Assembly (NCBI GenBank): GCA_910585375.1
Contig: CAJUCZ010000001.1
Location: forward strand, 1-64,000
DNA length: 64,000 nucleotides
Source of the DNA: an uncultured Alphaproteobacteria bacterium
GTDB lineage: Bacteria > Pseudomonadota > Alphaproteobacteria > RF32 > CAG-239
Direction: 5' to 3'
The notes below the pieces were generated by a model. The model saw only the letters and a list, made by a program, of their open reading frames with translations. It made no database searches and had not been told where the DNA came from. This document shows, piece by piece, positions 50,651 to 59,157 of this stretch (positions are counted from its first letter, which is position 1; every line of letters starts with the position of its first letter). Position numbers and translations under genes: made by a program.

Positions 50651-50682
50651 AGCAGCCTGCTTTCAGCAGGCTGCTTTTTTAT
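50651..50682. terminator. Bidirectional terminator between the ECF operon and cobB
   Basis: AGCAGCCTGC-TTTCA-GCAGGCTGCT, a perfect 10-bp stem with T's after it; cobB ends at its right edge. Confidence 0.92.
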
Positions 50683-51395
50683 TCTGCTGCCGTTTTTAGC
50701 AGGTGGTCAACGAAAGGCGGAAGCGTTTCGCCGGCTTTACCGTAAACATGGTGGTCAAAGTAAAAATTGTTGGAAGTTTTTTCCAAATTGAATTCATAAG
50801 TTTCGGCGCCGTGAAGTTTGGCAATTCGGACAAAGGCCGCAGCCGGAAATACAACGCCGGAGGTTCCGACCGAAAGAAACAAATCGCATTCGGTCAGCAG
50901 ACGGTCAACTTTATCCATATACAACAAGTTTTCGCCAAAGAACACAATATTGGGTTTCATCATGCCCTGAACGCTACAATGCGGGCATGTTGTCTGAGTG
51001 TCTACATCGCCCCAGCTTTCCATGACTTGTCCGCAGTTCAGGCAAACGGCCTGATTGATTTGCCCGTGAATGTGATAAAGGTCTTTGCTTCCGGCTTTTT
51101 CGTGCAGGATATCAACGTTTTGGGTAATGATACTGACCGGTGCCGGATATTCCTGCTGAAGTTTGGCAAGAGCCAGATGTGCCTGATTGGGTTTGGCTTT
51201 TTGCAGTTCGGTTTTCAGCTCGTTGTAGAATTCATGCACATAGACCGGATTGCGGGCAAAAGCCTCAACGGTAGCGACGTCTTCCACCGGATGATTGTTC
51301 CACAGGCCGTTGGCGGCGCGAAAAGTTGCAAGTCCGGATTCCGCCGAGACGCCAGCACCGGTCAGTATTACAATATTTTTATAAACTTTGGCCAT
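50679..51395 (-). CDS. cobB: NAD-dependent protein deacylase (sirtuin, CobB)
   Basis: Removes acyl groups from lysines using NAD+. The 238 residues hold GAGVSAESGLATFR at 13-26, the catalytic ITQNVDILHE and YHIHG. The zinc site is CLNC...CPHC, followed by KPNIVFFGE and SVGTSGVVFPAA. All sirtuin residues are present. Class III type by the single-domain size. Convergent with the ECF operon. Confidence 0.95.
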   Translation of the reverse strand: MAKVYKNIVILTGAGVSAESGLATFRAANGLWNNHPVEDVATVEAFARNPVYVHEFYNELKTELQKAKPNQAHLALAKLQQEYPAPVSIITQNVDILHEKAGSKDLYHIHGQINQAVCLNCGQVMESWGDVDTQTTCPHCSVQGMMKPNIVFFGENLLYMDKVDRLLTECDLFLSVGTSGVVFPAAAFVRIAKLHGAETYEFNLEKTSNNFYFDHHVYGKAGETLPPFVDHLLKTAAE

Positions 51396-51538
51396 AATGT
51401 TTCTCCCTGTAATGGTTTATAGTTCAAATTTGTAAAGAAAAGGTAAGTTTTGAAATATTCGTTATAGAAATGTTATTTGCTTTCGGAGTGTTTTTTGTTT
51501 TTAATATTTGCTGAGCAATAATTATTTGAGGTAGAAAA

Positions 51539-52474
51539 ATGTTTTGGAAAAAGTGGTTTGAACCGAAGGCTTTTCATGAAGGATATTTGCCGGAAAAAGA
51601 CGGACACCGTGTGTTTTATCGCGAGTTCGGCAATAAAAATGGCAAACCGGTTTTAATTTTTCACGGCGGACCGGGCGGGTTTTGCAAGCCTCGGCATGCC
51701 AGAGCTTTCGATTTGCGCCGGTACAGGGTTATTATGTTTGATCAGCGCGGATGCGGAATGAGCCAGCCGGAAGGACAATGGAACAAAAACACCACGGCAG
51801 ATCTGGTTGATGATGCCAAACGGATTCTTGAGGTTTGCGGCATTAAGGACAAAGTGATTATCCGCGGCGGTTCATGGGGGTCGACTCTGGCGTTGAAGTT
51901 TGCCGAGACTTATCCTGAAAAAGTTGAGGCTCTGGTATTGTCACAAATATTTTTGGCCAATAATGAGAACAAAGAATGGGAAGAAGAAGGAACGCAGAAT
52001 TTTTATCCCGACATTTGGGAACAGATTGCCGAGCAGGTGCCGGACAATGATTTACTGTCCGGCTATTATGCTGCTCTGATAAATTCCGGCGAGCAGGAGA
52101 AGCAGGAAAAAGCACTGACTTATTACGGCGCTTATGAGCGGATACTCGGCAGCCTGAATCCGTGTATCATGCCGAAGGCTGCTGATGAAAAAGACGTGGC
52201 TTCGGCGCGGATTTATATGAATTATGCCAATAAGCGATTTTATCTTAAAGATGATGAGTTGATAAAAAATATCAGGAAAATCTCATGGATACCAACACTT
52301 ATCGTGCATAACCGGCTGGATTTTGTCTGTCCGTTGAAAGGGGCTTACCGTCTGCATAAGGCAATGAAGAATTCCAAGCTGGTGATTGTGCCGGAAAAAG
52401 GGCATGTCGGAATGCTTCTGCACCAGACAATCCGTAACGAGATGGAGGAATTTTTGAAAAGTATTCCGTCATAA
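51539..52474 (+). CDS. pip: Proline iminopeptidase (alpha/beta hydrolase)
   Basis: Releases N-terminal proline from peptides. The 311 residues show the oxyanion motif FHGGPGGFCKP, FDQRGCGMSQP, the nucleophile elbow GGSWGS with Ser112, and the late Asp (HNRLDFVCP) and His (EKGHVGML). These are family S33 features; the HGGPG plus DQRG(C)G combination is typical of Pip. Some differences from classical Pip in the cap domain leave room for another aminopeptidase activity. Confidence 0.87.
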   Translation: MFWKKWFEPKAFHEGYLPEKDGHRVFYREFGNKNGKPVLIFHGGPGGFCKPRHARAFDLRRYRVIMFDQRGCGMSQPEGQWNKNTTADLVDDAKRILEVCGIKDKVIIRGGSWGSTLALKFAETYPEKVEALVLSQIFLANNENKEWEEEGTQNFYPDIWEQIAEQVPDNDLLSGYYAALINSGEQEKQEKALTYYGAYERILGSLNPCIMPKAADEKDVASARIYMNYANKRFYLKDDELIKNIRKISWIPTLIVHNRLDFVCPLKGAYRLHKAMKNSKLVIVPEKGHVGMLLHQTIRNEMEEFLKSIPS

Positions 52475-52537
52475 ACTTATGGAATTTTGCTGACAGGTAT
52501 GATACACTCCTTTTATGATTGAGAAAGGAGTGTTTTT

Positions 52538-53923
52538 ATGTTTGATAAAAAACTGGTTGCGGAAATATTGGACGAAGCATTGTCTACCGGTGCCGACTTT
52601 GCCGAGTTTTTTGCCGAAGACTGTAAAGTCAGGAATCTGGCTTTGGGCGACGGGAAAGTCGAATCTGCCGGTGCGGTATTGTCCCGCGGCGTAGGAATCA
52701 GGGTTTTTGACGGGGTGTTTCAGGCCTATGCCTATACTAATCTGACGGACAGGGAAAGTTTATTGAAAACGGCGCGGAAAGCCGCAGCCGCCATAGCAGG
52801 AAAAGCCGGAAATAAGGTTATTAATCTGGTGGATACGGCGTTTGAAGACAAGCACAAAATCAAAATATCTCCTTTTAAATTTGACCGTGTTCAGGAGGCT
52901 GATATTTATCGTAGGGTTTCGGATAAGATGTTTGCTGCCAGTCCTCTGATTTCCAGAACAGATGTCAGCGGCGGATATAAAAACCGCCGGATTTTGGTAG
53001 CAAATTCGGACGGCGTCTGGGCAGAAGACGAACAAAACCGAATGCGGATTGTGATGAGCGCCATTGCAAGCAGGGATGGTTTGAACGAGCAGGCGGGCGA
53101 AAGCAATATCGGCGGTTTGTTCGGGGCAGAAATTTTTGATCTTTATAATTTGGAGGAAATTGCCGAGGATGTGGTTCGGCGTGCTGTGAACAAGCTGGAT
53201 GCCTGTGCTTGTCCGACCGGAATGATGCCGGTGGTGATTGGCAATGAGTTTGGCGGCGTGATTTTTCATGAGGCTTGCGGACATAGTCTGGAAGCGACCA
53301 AAGTGGCGACAGGTTCGTCTGTGTTTTCCGGAAAATTGGGGCAAAAAATTGCCTCAGAAGTTGTGACGGCGGTTGATGATGCGACAATTCCCAATGCCTG
53401 GGGGTCAATTAACATAGATGACGAAGGAACGCCGGCTCAGCGTAAGGTTCTTATCGAAAAGGGCGTTTTGAAAAATTATATGGTTGACAGGTTTGGCGGC
53501 CGGCGCATGAAAATGCCTTCCAATGGTTCAGCCCGACGAGAGAGTTACAAGTTTATTCCGACATCGCGTATGAGCAATACGCTTATTTTAAATGGAAAAT
53601 CAACGGAAGAAGAGATTATATCTGCAACGGAAAGCGGGCTTTTTGCCAGGAATATGAGCGGCGGTTCGGTTCATCCGACAACCGGAGAATTTAATTTTTC
53701 GGTTGATGAGGCGTATCTGATTGAAAAAGGAAAAATTACCAAGCAGGTGAAAGGCGCAAAACTTATCGGGCATGGGGCGGATATTCTGCCGAATATTGAT
53801 ATGGTCGGCAATAATATGGCTTATGCGTGCGGAATGTGCGGTTCGGTTTCCGGCAGTATTCCGACAACCGTCGGGCAGCCGACAATCAGAGTAAAAGCGT
53901 TAACGGTCGGAGGGCAGAAATAA
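52538..53923 (+). CDS. tldD: Metalloprotease subunit TldD
   Basis: Catalytic subunit of the TldD/TldE protease that trims modified peptides (microcin B17, CcdA). The 461 residues contain the metal motif H244-E245-x3-H249 (HEACGHSLEA) and the C-terminal GMCGSVSGSIPTTVGQPTIRV. Its stop overlaps the pmbA start (TAATG), giving the usual pair. GAAAGGAG is before the ATG. Confidence 0.95.
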   Translation: MFDKKLVAEILDEALSTGADFAEFFAEDCKVRNLALGDGKVESAGAVLSRGVGIRVFDGVFQAYAYTNLTDRESLLKTARKAAAAIAGKAGNKVINLVDTAFEDKHKIKISPFKFDRVQEADIYRRVSDKMFAASPLISRTDVSGGYKNRRILVANSDGVWAEDEQNRMRIVMSAIASRDGLNEQAGESNIGGLFGAEIFDLYNLEEIAEDVVRRAVNKLDACACPTGMMPVVIGNEFGGVIFHEACGHSLEATKVATGSSVFSGKLGQKIASEVVTAVDDATIPNAWGSINIDDEGTPAQRKVLIEKGVLKNYMVDRFGGRRMKMPSNGSARRESYKFIPTSRMSNTLILNGKSTEEEIISATESGLFARNMSGGSVHPTTGEFNFSVDEAYLIEKGKITKQVKGAKLIGHGADILPNIDMVGNNMAYACGMCGSVSGSIPTTVGQPTIRVKALTVGGQK

Positions 53924-55254
53924 TGGATATGCAAAAGTTTATTGATAAATTGTGCGTGGCTGTACAGCAATCGGGCGTTGAGGCTTTTCAGATTGAATAT
54001 GATTATGCAGAGCGGAAAATGCTGGAACTTTTTGACGGAAAAATTGAGAAACAGTCGGATACGGAGAATCAGACATTGTTGTTGGCGGTGATGAAAAATG
54101 GCAAAATCGGCTATTGTTCCTGCGGCAATCTTGATGAAGCGGTGATTCCCGAGGTTGTGAAAGCTGCAAAGGAGAATGCTTTACTTATTGGTGAAACGGA
54201 GGAAAATTTCTTTTATGACGGTAAGGGAGAATATTCCGCAGCTGAGGCGTATCATCCTTTGTCCGGACGGATGGCAGCCTTAAATCCGGTTGCGTTTATG
54301 CAGGAGATTGAGAAGAAAGCTTATGCTGCGGACAAAAGGATTACTCAGGTTCAGAAAGTTGTTTTTTCCAAAGGCAAAACCCGGCGGATTATGCGCAATT
54401 CGCTCGGGCTTGATCTTAGCAGGGAAGATGAAAGCGCCAGCTGTTCGGTTATGGTAACGGCAGAAGACGGCAATAGTAAGGAATGGGGTTTGAAAGGCGT
54501 GGCCTTTGACAAAGGGGAAGATTTTGATGCCGCTTTTATTGCCGGTAAGGCTGTGGAAAATGCACTCAGCCGATTAAACGGCATGAAGCCGGAAAGCGGT
54601 ATGACAAAAGTTGTTTTTGAAAATAAATGTTTCTGCGATATTTTGGCATTTGTGGAAGGCATTGCATCGGCTTTGAATGTTCAGAAACAAAAATCGCAAT
54701 TTGCCGGAAAAATCGGACAGCTTGCGGCTGCACCGATCGTGACGATAACGGATGATCCGTTGTTGAAAGGCGGGTATGCAACGACACCTTTTGACGGGGA
54801 AGGCGTGCCGACGCGTAAGAAAGATATTATTGCCGGTGGGGTTTTGCAGACTTATCTGCACAGTCTGAAAACAGCACACAAAGACGGCGTGGTACCGACC
54901 GGAAATGGTGCCGGACGTAATGGTATTGTCGAGGCGATGAATTTGTATCTGCAGCCTGGGGACGTGTCTAAACAGGAGCTGTTGGAACGAGTTAAAGACG
55001 GTATTTATATTGACCGTCTGAACGGGCTTCATGCCGGTTTTCACATGGTGTCGGGCGATTTTTCGTTCGGAGCCAGAGGGTATCTCATTGAAAACGGAAA
55101 AATCGGCCGTCCGTTGGTGCAGTTTACCGTTGCCGGGAATTATTATCGGCTGCTGAAAGACATTAAAATGATTGCCGACGATTTGGAGTTCAAAACTTCC
55201 GGTTTCGGTTCACCGACCGTATGGGTTGACGGTCTGACTATCGGCGGAAAGTAG
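53923..55254 (+). CDS. pmbA: TldE/PmbA metalloprotease subunit
   Basis: Partner of TldD with the same fold but no metal-binding HExxxH. The 443 residues include NSLGLDLSREDESASC, the central TKVVFENKCFCDILAF, and the C-terminal GDFSFGARGYLIENGKI and LEFKTSGFGSPTVWVDGLTI. The start is set by overlap with the tldD stop; the frame opens earlier inside tldD. The complex likely degrades short unfolded or modified peptides in the cytoplasm. Confidence 0.94.
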   Translation: MDMQKFIDKLCVAVQQSGVEAFQIEYDYAERKMLELFDGKIEKQSDTENQTLLLAVMKNGKIGYCSCGNLDEAVIPEVVKAAKENALLIGETEENFFYDGKGEYSAAEAYHPLSGRMAALNPVAFMQEIEKKAYAADKRITQVQKVVFSKGKTRRIMRNSLGLDLSREDESASCSVMVTAEDGNSKEWGLKGVAFDKGEDFDAAFIAGKAVENALSRLNGMKPESGMTKVVFENKCFCDILAFVEGIASALNVQKQKSQFAGKIGQLAAAPIVTITDDPLLKGGYATTPFDGEGVPTRKKDIIAGGVLQTYLHSLKTAHKDGVVPTGNGAGRNGIVEAMNLYLQPGDVSKQELLERVKDGIYIDRLNGLHAGFHMVSGDFSFGARGYLIENGKIGRPLVQFTVAGNYYRLLKDIKMIADDLEFKTSGFGSPTVWVDGLTIGGK

Positions 55255-55713
55255 TTACAGACTAAGATGTAAAATCGGGTGAGGTTTGCCACAGTCATCA
55301 AGTTCATCACGTGAAACGATATGAAAGCCCTGATGCTGATAAAATTTCAAAGCTTCGGGGTTTTCTTCGTTAACATCGACAAGCCTGTATCCCAGCGTGA
55401 CGGCATGTTCCAACAATTTTGTGCCAAGACCGCGGCGGAAATGTTCCGGCGAAATAAACAACATTTCAACTTTGTGTTCCGATAATCCCATAAAACCGCA
55501 AAGTTTGTTGTTTTCGCAAATGCCAAACAAATGTACCAGTTCCGGCAGGGCATATTTTAATATCAGCGGTTTGTAGAAATCAATTTCTTCGGGTTTTAAA
55601 AAGTGGTGCGTGACTTTGACTGACGCTTCCCATATATGCAGAATTTCATCGTAATCAGCGTCAGACAGTTTAGCAATATCAGTCAAGCGATTTTCCTTCA
55701 AAGTAGTTTTCAA
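55255..55713 (-). CDS. GNAT-family N-acetyltransferase
   Basis: A 152-residue acetyltransferase similar to the YjaB group: DADYDEILHIWEASVKVTHHFL at the front. The acetyl-CoA loop follows in EMLFISPEHFRRGLGTKLLE, then VNEENPEALKFYQHQGF near the end. The start codon at 55713 overlaps the upstream NUDIX gene by 35 bp, suggesting an operon, or a later true start. Substrate unknown. Confidence 0.87.
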   Translation of the reverse strand: MKTTLKENRLTDIAKLSDADYDEILHIWEASVKVTHHFLKPEEIDFYKPLILKYALPELVHLFGICENNKLCGFMGLSEHKVEMLFISPEHFRRGLGTKLLEHAVTLGYRLVDVNEENPEALKFYQHQGFHIVSRDELDDCGKPHPILHLSL

Positions 55714-56320
55714 TTGTTTTCAGGGCTTTTTGGTAGTATTTTATGTCATGGGCGACAAAGTCATTGATTCCGACCGAACCGGTATGCGGTTTTAAGCTGC
55801 CGTTGCCATCGGATTTAAGACCGCCGATAAAAATCTTGGAAACTTTTTTATTAAACAGGTTTTGCATATCTTTCAGGCCAGCTTCAAAAATGCCGTCAAC
55901 TTGCTCCTTTTTCAGGCTCAGATCATTTAATTCTTTATCAGTTTCATAAAGGTAGGTCGGGTTGAATTCATAGTTTTTATAATCGCGCCGCGTGGTAATG
56001 TGACGGGCGGTAAAAAGTTTGTTCACGGCTTGTTCCGGAATTTTCAGCCCGAGTTCTTCTTCCGCTTTCCGGATTCCTGATTTGGGCTCTTCTCCCGCTC
56101 TCAAATGGCCGGCGGCGGAAACGTCAAGTTTTTGCGGGCTGTTATATTTGTTTTTGCTGCGGAGCTGAATCCAAACTCTGTGGTCATGGTTTGCGGCGCG
56201 TTTGACAATCCAGCAGTGGAAAGACTTGTGCCACAGGCCTTCCTGATGAGCCTGCACAATCGGAGCCGTACCAAGCGGGTTCATATTTTCATCATAGATA
56301 TCTATCAGCTCTTCCGTCAT
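55679..56320 (-). CDS. NUDIX hydrolase (isopentenyl-diphosphate-isomerase-like subgroup)
   Basis: A 213-residue protein beginning MTEELIDIYDENMNPLG, the head typical of this subgroup. The NUDIX box is imperfect: AAGHLRAGEEPKSGIRKAEE followed by ELGL. The FHCWIV segment before it and the CHWRLN-like layout resemble IDI-type and Orf135-type hydrolases. The true substrate is not clear. ATG 56320 comes 8 nt after AAGGAG on the minus strand; an upstream extension of 15 residues is open. The next gene (GNAT) overlaps it. Confidence 0.82.
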   Translation of the reverse strand: MTEELIDIYDENMNPLGTAPIVQAHQEGLWHKSFHCWIVKRAANHDHRVWIQLRSKNKYNSPQKLDVSAAGHLRAGEEPKSGIRKAEEELGLKIPEQAVNKLFTARHITTRRDYKNYEFNPTYLYETDKELNDLSLKKEQVDGIFEAGLKDMQNLFNKKVSKIFIGGLKSDGNGSLKPHTGSVGINDFVAHDIKYYQKALKTIENYFEGKSLD

Positions 56321-56336
56321 TGCCAGTCTCCTTATT

Positions 56337-58091
56337 TTATTGCGCAGTAAATATGGCACCCTCAACCGGTTGACCGTTTTCCGTACGAAGCGTTAAAGGT
56401 GTCTGCCGTATGTCAGCGTATCCGTATTTGGTTAAAATGTTGTTAATATACAACGGATTGTGTTTATATCTGCCGGTTTCCGCAAGTCGATAATCCGGCG
56501 TATCCGAGGTCGTTTCAACAGAAAAAATCAGGTGGTGGGGGGCGCAAAGCCTGATAAGATCGTCAAGGCTTCCAAAGTAACAAAAGACGTCGGCGGCGCT
56601 GATCAGCGCCGTGTCTGTGGGCAGGCTGTTTTGCAAAAAGTTGATTATGTCTTGCGAGACGAGACGGTCGTAGGCATTTTTGCTTTGAGCAAGTTTTAAC
56701 ATTTCAGGTGAGAGGTCGACACCGATTATTTTGTTTTGCGGCGTTTTAAGAGCTTCTCCCACAAGCCCTGAACCACACCCCAGATCCACAATGGTCCCTT
56801 TAACATCTCCCGCAAGGTTTCTAAAGTTTCGCGGAAGCTGGTAACCAACATTTTGGAGAACCAGCTCATAAGTATCAGCGAAATGGTCAAAAAACTTTTG
56901 AGTAAAAATTTTATCAGGCGCAATATTTTCTCCTTTGAAAACGGCGTTAATATGTGAGGCATATATATTCTGAGGGTTTTGCTCCGCCCAGTTTGCCGCA
57001 ATTTTTTGTGCTTCTTCCTTTTGGCCGGAACGATAAAGAAGAGTGAGTGTTTCCGTGATATTCAGAGATATTTCTTCCAGATCCGGATTATATTTGAAGG
57101 CATTAAACAACAGGCCGAGGGCTTCAGTACAGTCTCCGGTGTCTTTGAGGATTAATCCGAGATTGTTGTTGGCTTCGGCAGAATGCGGATTTATCAGGAC
57201 AGCGCTGCGGAAAGTTTCCAGAGCTTCCGGCAGGCGGTGTTGTTTTTGAAGCAGAACAGCATAGTTAAGACAGGCGTCAAAACTGTTTTTATCCAACTCA
57301 AGCGCCCGAAGATAAAGTTTTTCGGCTTCGTCTTCATTTTGTTCGGAAAGAAAGTTTGCGCGGTTGATAAGGGCGGAGATGTTGTCCGGATCAGTTTGCA
57401 GGGTTTGCAGCAAAAACGGCTGGGCTTGTTGCCGGTTGCCGTTTTGCAGGCAGATTTCGGCAAGCAGCAGGTTGATGTCGGCATTTTCGGGGGCACGTTC
57501 CAAGGCTTTTCGGGCATAAGTTTCTGCATCGGCCATATTTTTTTCTTGCCGACAGAGATTGGCCAGGTGATAAAAGGCCAAAGGTTCCTCAGGGAATTGC
57601 GCGCTCAGTTCTTTCAGTTTTACCGCAGCTTTTGCAGTGGCGTCAAGCAGGGCCAGACGGACAAGGGCTTCATAATACTGCGGGTCTTTTGTCAGAGCCT
57701 GCTTATAATAATGCTTTGCCCGTTCCGGCTGATTTTGGTCGCGGTACAAGTTTGCCAGCTGAACATAAGTTTCTTTGATATCCGGTGCAAGAGCAATAAC
57801 TTTTTGAAAAGCTTCCTCAGCTTCTCGGGGTCTATGCCAGTTGGCCAGAGAAACACCGAGATTAAAGTAATAGGGGGCTTTTTCTTCCGGCGCACAGCGA
57901 ATGGCCTGATAAAAAAAGTTGACAGCCTCTTGGTCAATGCCGCGGCTTTGGGCAATCAGTCCAAGCAGGTTTAAGACATCCGGCTGGCGGGGGGACGTCT
58001 CCAGTATTTGACGATAAATCTGTTCCGCCGCAACAAGATTTCCGGCATCATGCAAGCTTAAAGCGCGTTGAAAAAGCAAATCATATGACAT
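56337..58091 (-). CDS. TPR-repeat protein with C-terminal SAM methyltransferase domain
   Basis: A 584-residue protein. Residues 1-360 are about ten tetratricopeptide repeats (AEQIYRQILETSPRQPDVLN and similar, each about 34 residues). Residues about 395-584 are a class I methyltransferase, with GTIVDLGCGSGLVGEAL as SAM motif I, IIGVDLSPEMLKLA as motif II and ISAADVFCYFG. Such TPR-methyltransferase fusions are known in alphaproteobacteria but their targets are not. No signal peptide, so cytoplasmic. Confidence 0.88.
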   Translation of the reverse strand: MSYDLLFQRALSLHDAGNLVAAEQIYRQILETSPRQPDVLNLLGLIAQSRGIDQEAVNFFYQAIRCAPEEKAPYYFNLGVSLANWHRPREAEEAFQKVIALAPDIKETYVQLANLYRDQNQPERAKHYYKQALTKDPQYYEALVRLALLDATAKAAVKLKELSAQFPEEPLAFYHLANLCRQEKNMADAETYARKALERAPENADINLLLAEICLQNGNRQQAQPFLLQTLQTDPDNISALINRANFLSEQNEDEAEKLYLRALELDKNSFDACLNYAVLLQKQHRLPEALETFRSAVLINPHSAEANNNLGLILKDTGDCTEALGLLFNAFKYNPDLEEISLNITETLTLLYRSGQKEEAQKIAANWAEQNPQNIYASHINAVFKGENIAPDKIFTQKFFDHFADTYELVLQNVGYQLPRNFRNLAGDVKGTIVDLGCGSGLVGEALKTPQNKIIGVDLSPEMLKLAQSKNAYDRLVSQDIINFLQNSLPTDTALISAADVFCYFGSLDDLIRLCAPHHLIFSVETTSDTPDYRLAETGRYKHNPLYINNILTKYGYADIRQTPLTLRTENGQPVEGAIFTAQ

Positions 58092-58413
58092 TCGGGCAAA
58101 ACTCCTTTGTTTGTTTAATATTAGGTTATCCGTGTGAAAAATCCAGAGATTTTTTGAATATTTTTCTTGAAATTTATATTTGATTGTTGTAAATTATGCT
58201 CACTTCCGAGAAGGCGGGTTGAAATATACCCCGTTTTACGGGTGCGGAAATGAGGTGCAGAACAGAAATCATGCCGGATTTGCGGTGTTGAAATGTGCCG
58301 GAATTAGAAAACTCAAAGTGCCGGATTTATGGCGCGCTGAGGTGTCGGTTTTCGTACGGCGTAAGACTATCGGGACAATAATGTAAGCTTAAGTTAAAAA
58401 AAGGAAAAATTTT
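58092..58413 (+). promoter_or_regulatory. rpsD leader region with promoter
   Basis: TTGAAA (58167-58172), 17 nt, TAAATT (58190-58195) is a candidate promoter. The leader of about 210 nt includes a small hairpin ACCCCG-TTTTA-CGGGT near 58228. S4 represses its own synthesis through leader RNA in other bacteria, so a control site is plausible. A 68-codon ORF inside has no gene-like features. Confidence 0.4.
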
Positions 58414-59028
58414 ATGAAGAGTATTGTTTCTGCAAAGAAAAAAGTTGAACGCAGATATATGAGCAACCTGTGGGGCAATCCGAACAGTTCTTTTGCCAAA
58501 AGAGAATATGCTCCGGGACAGCATGGACAGAGAAGAAAAAAACAGACTGACTATGGTGAGCAGCTCTATGCAAAACAGAGATTGAAAACTTATTACGGAA
58601 ACGTTTCTGAAAAACAGTTCCACAAATATTATGTTGAAGCTGTTCGCAGAACCGGTGATGCCGCCGAGAATCTGGTTGGTATTTTGGAATCCCGTCTGGA
58701 CAATCTGGTTTGGAAGTCAAAATTTGTTCCGACAGTTTTTGCCGCCCGCCAGTTTGTTAACCATGGTCATGTTCTTGTTAACGGCAAGAAGGTTAATATT
58801 CCTTCTTATATTGTTAAAGCCGGCGATGTTATTGAAGTTCGCGAAAAATCAAAACAGTTGCCCGTTGTTTTGGCGGCTATTGAATCTACAAACCGCGATT
58901 TTCCGGGATATTTGGAAGTTGACAGCAAAAAACTGACCGCCAAATATTCTTTTGTTCCGAAATTTGATGACATTCCTTATGCTTGTCAGCAGGAACCGAA
59001 TCTGGTTATCGAGTTCTACTCAAGATAG
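58414..59028 (+). CDS. rpsD: Small ribosomal subunit protein S4
   Basis: Primary 16S rRNA-binding protein. The 204 residues show YMSNLWGNPNSSFAKREYAPGQHGQRRKKQTDYG, split between residues 15 and 48, and the S4 RNA-binding domain KFVPTVFAARQFVNHGHVLV then NGKKVNIPSYIVKAGDVIEVREKSKQ. Wording and length are those of alphaproteobacterial S4, the best single lineage marker in the window. The zinc-type N-terminal cysteines are absent. AAAAAGGA precedes ATG 58414. Confidence 0.97.
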   Translation: MKSIVSAKKKVERRYMSNLWGNPNSSFAKREYAPGQHGQRRKKQTDYGEQLYAKQRLKTYYGNVSEKQFHKYYVEAVRRTGDAAENLVGILESRLDNLVWKSKFVPTVFAARQFVNHGHVLVNGKKVNIPSYIVKAGDVIEVREKSKQLPVVLAAIESTNRDFPGYLEVDSKKLTAKYSFVPKFDDIPYACQQEPNLVIEFYSR

Positions 59029-59047
59029 TCGGTTTTTTAGAGAAATC

Positions 59048-59084
59048 AAAAACCTCAGGAGTTATGCAAGCCCTGAGGTTTTTT
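59048..59084 (+). terminator. Terminator of rpsD
   Basis: AAACCTCAGG/CCTGAGGTTT around a 12-nt loop, followed by T's. Confidence 0.9.
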
Positions 59085-59157
59085 GCTTTAAATATCAGCA
59101 AAATCAGTTATTATATTTAACAATTATTTTAGAGAATAACTTTAGAGAGTCACTGAA

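Noticed and set aside
58180..58386. 68-codon ORF upstream of rpsD
   Set aside because: No ribosome-binding site; lies in the presumed S4 leader and shows no conserved features.
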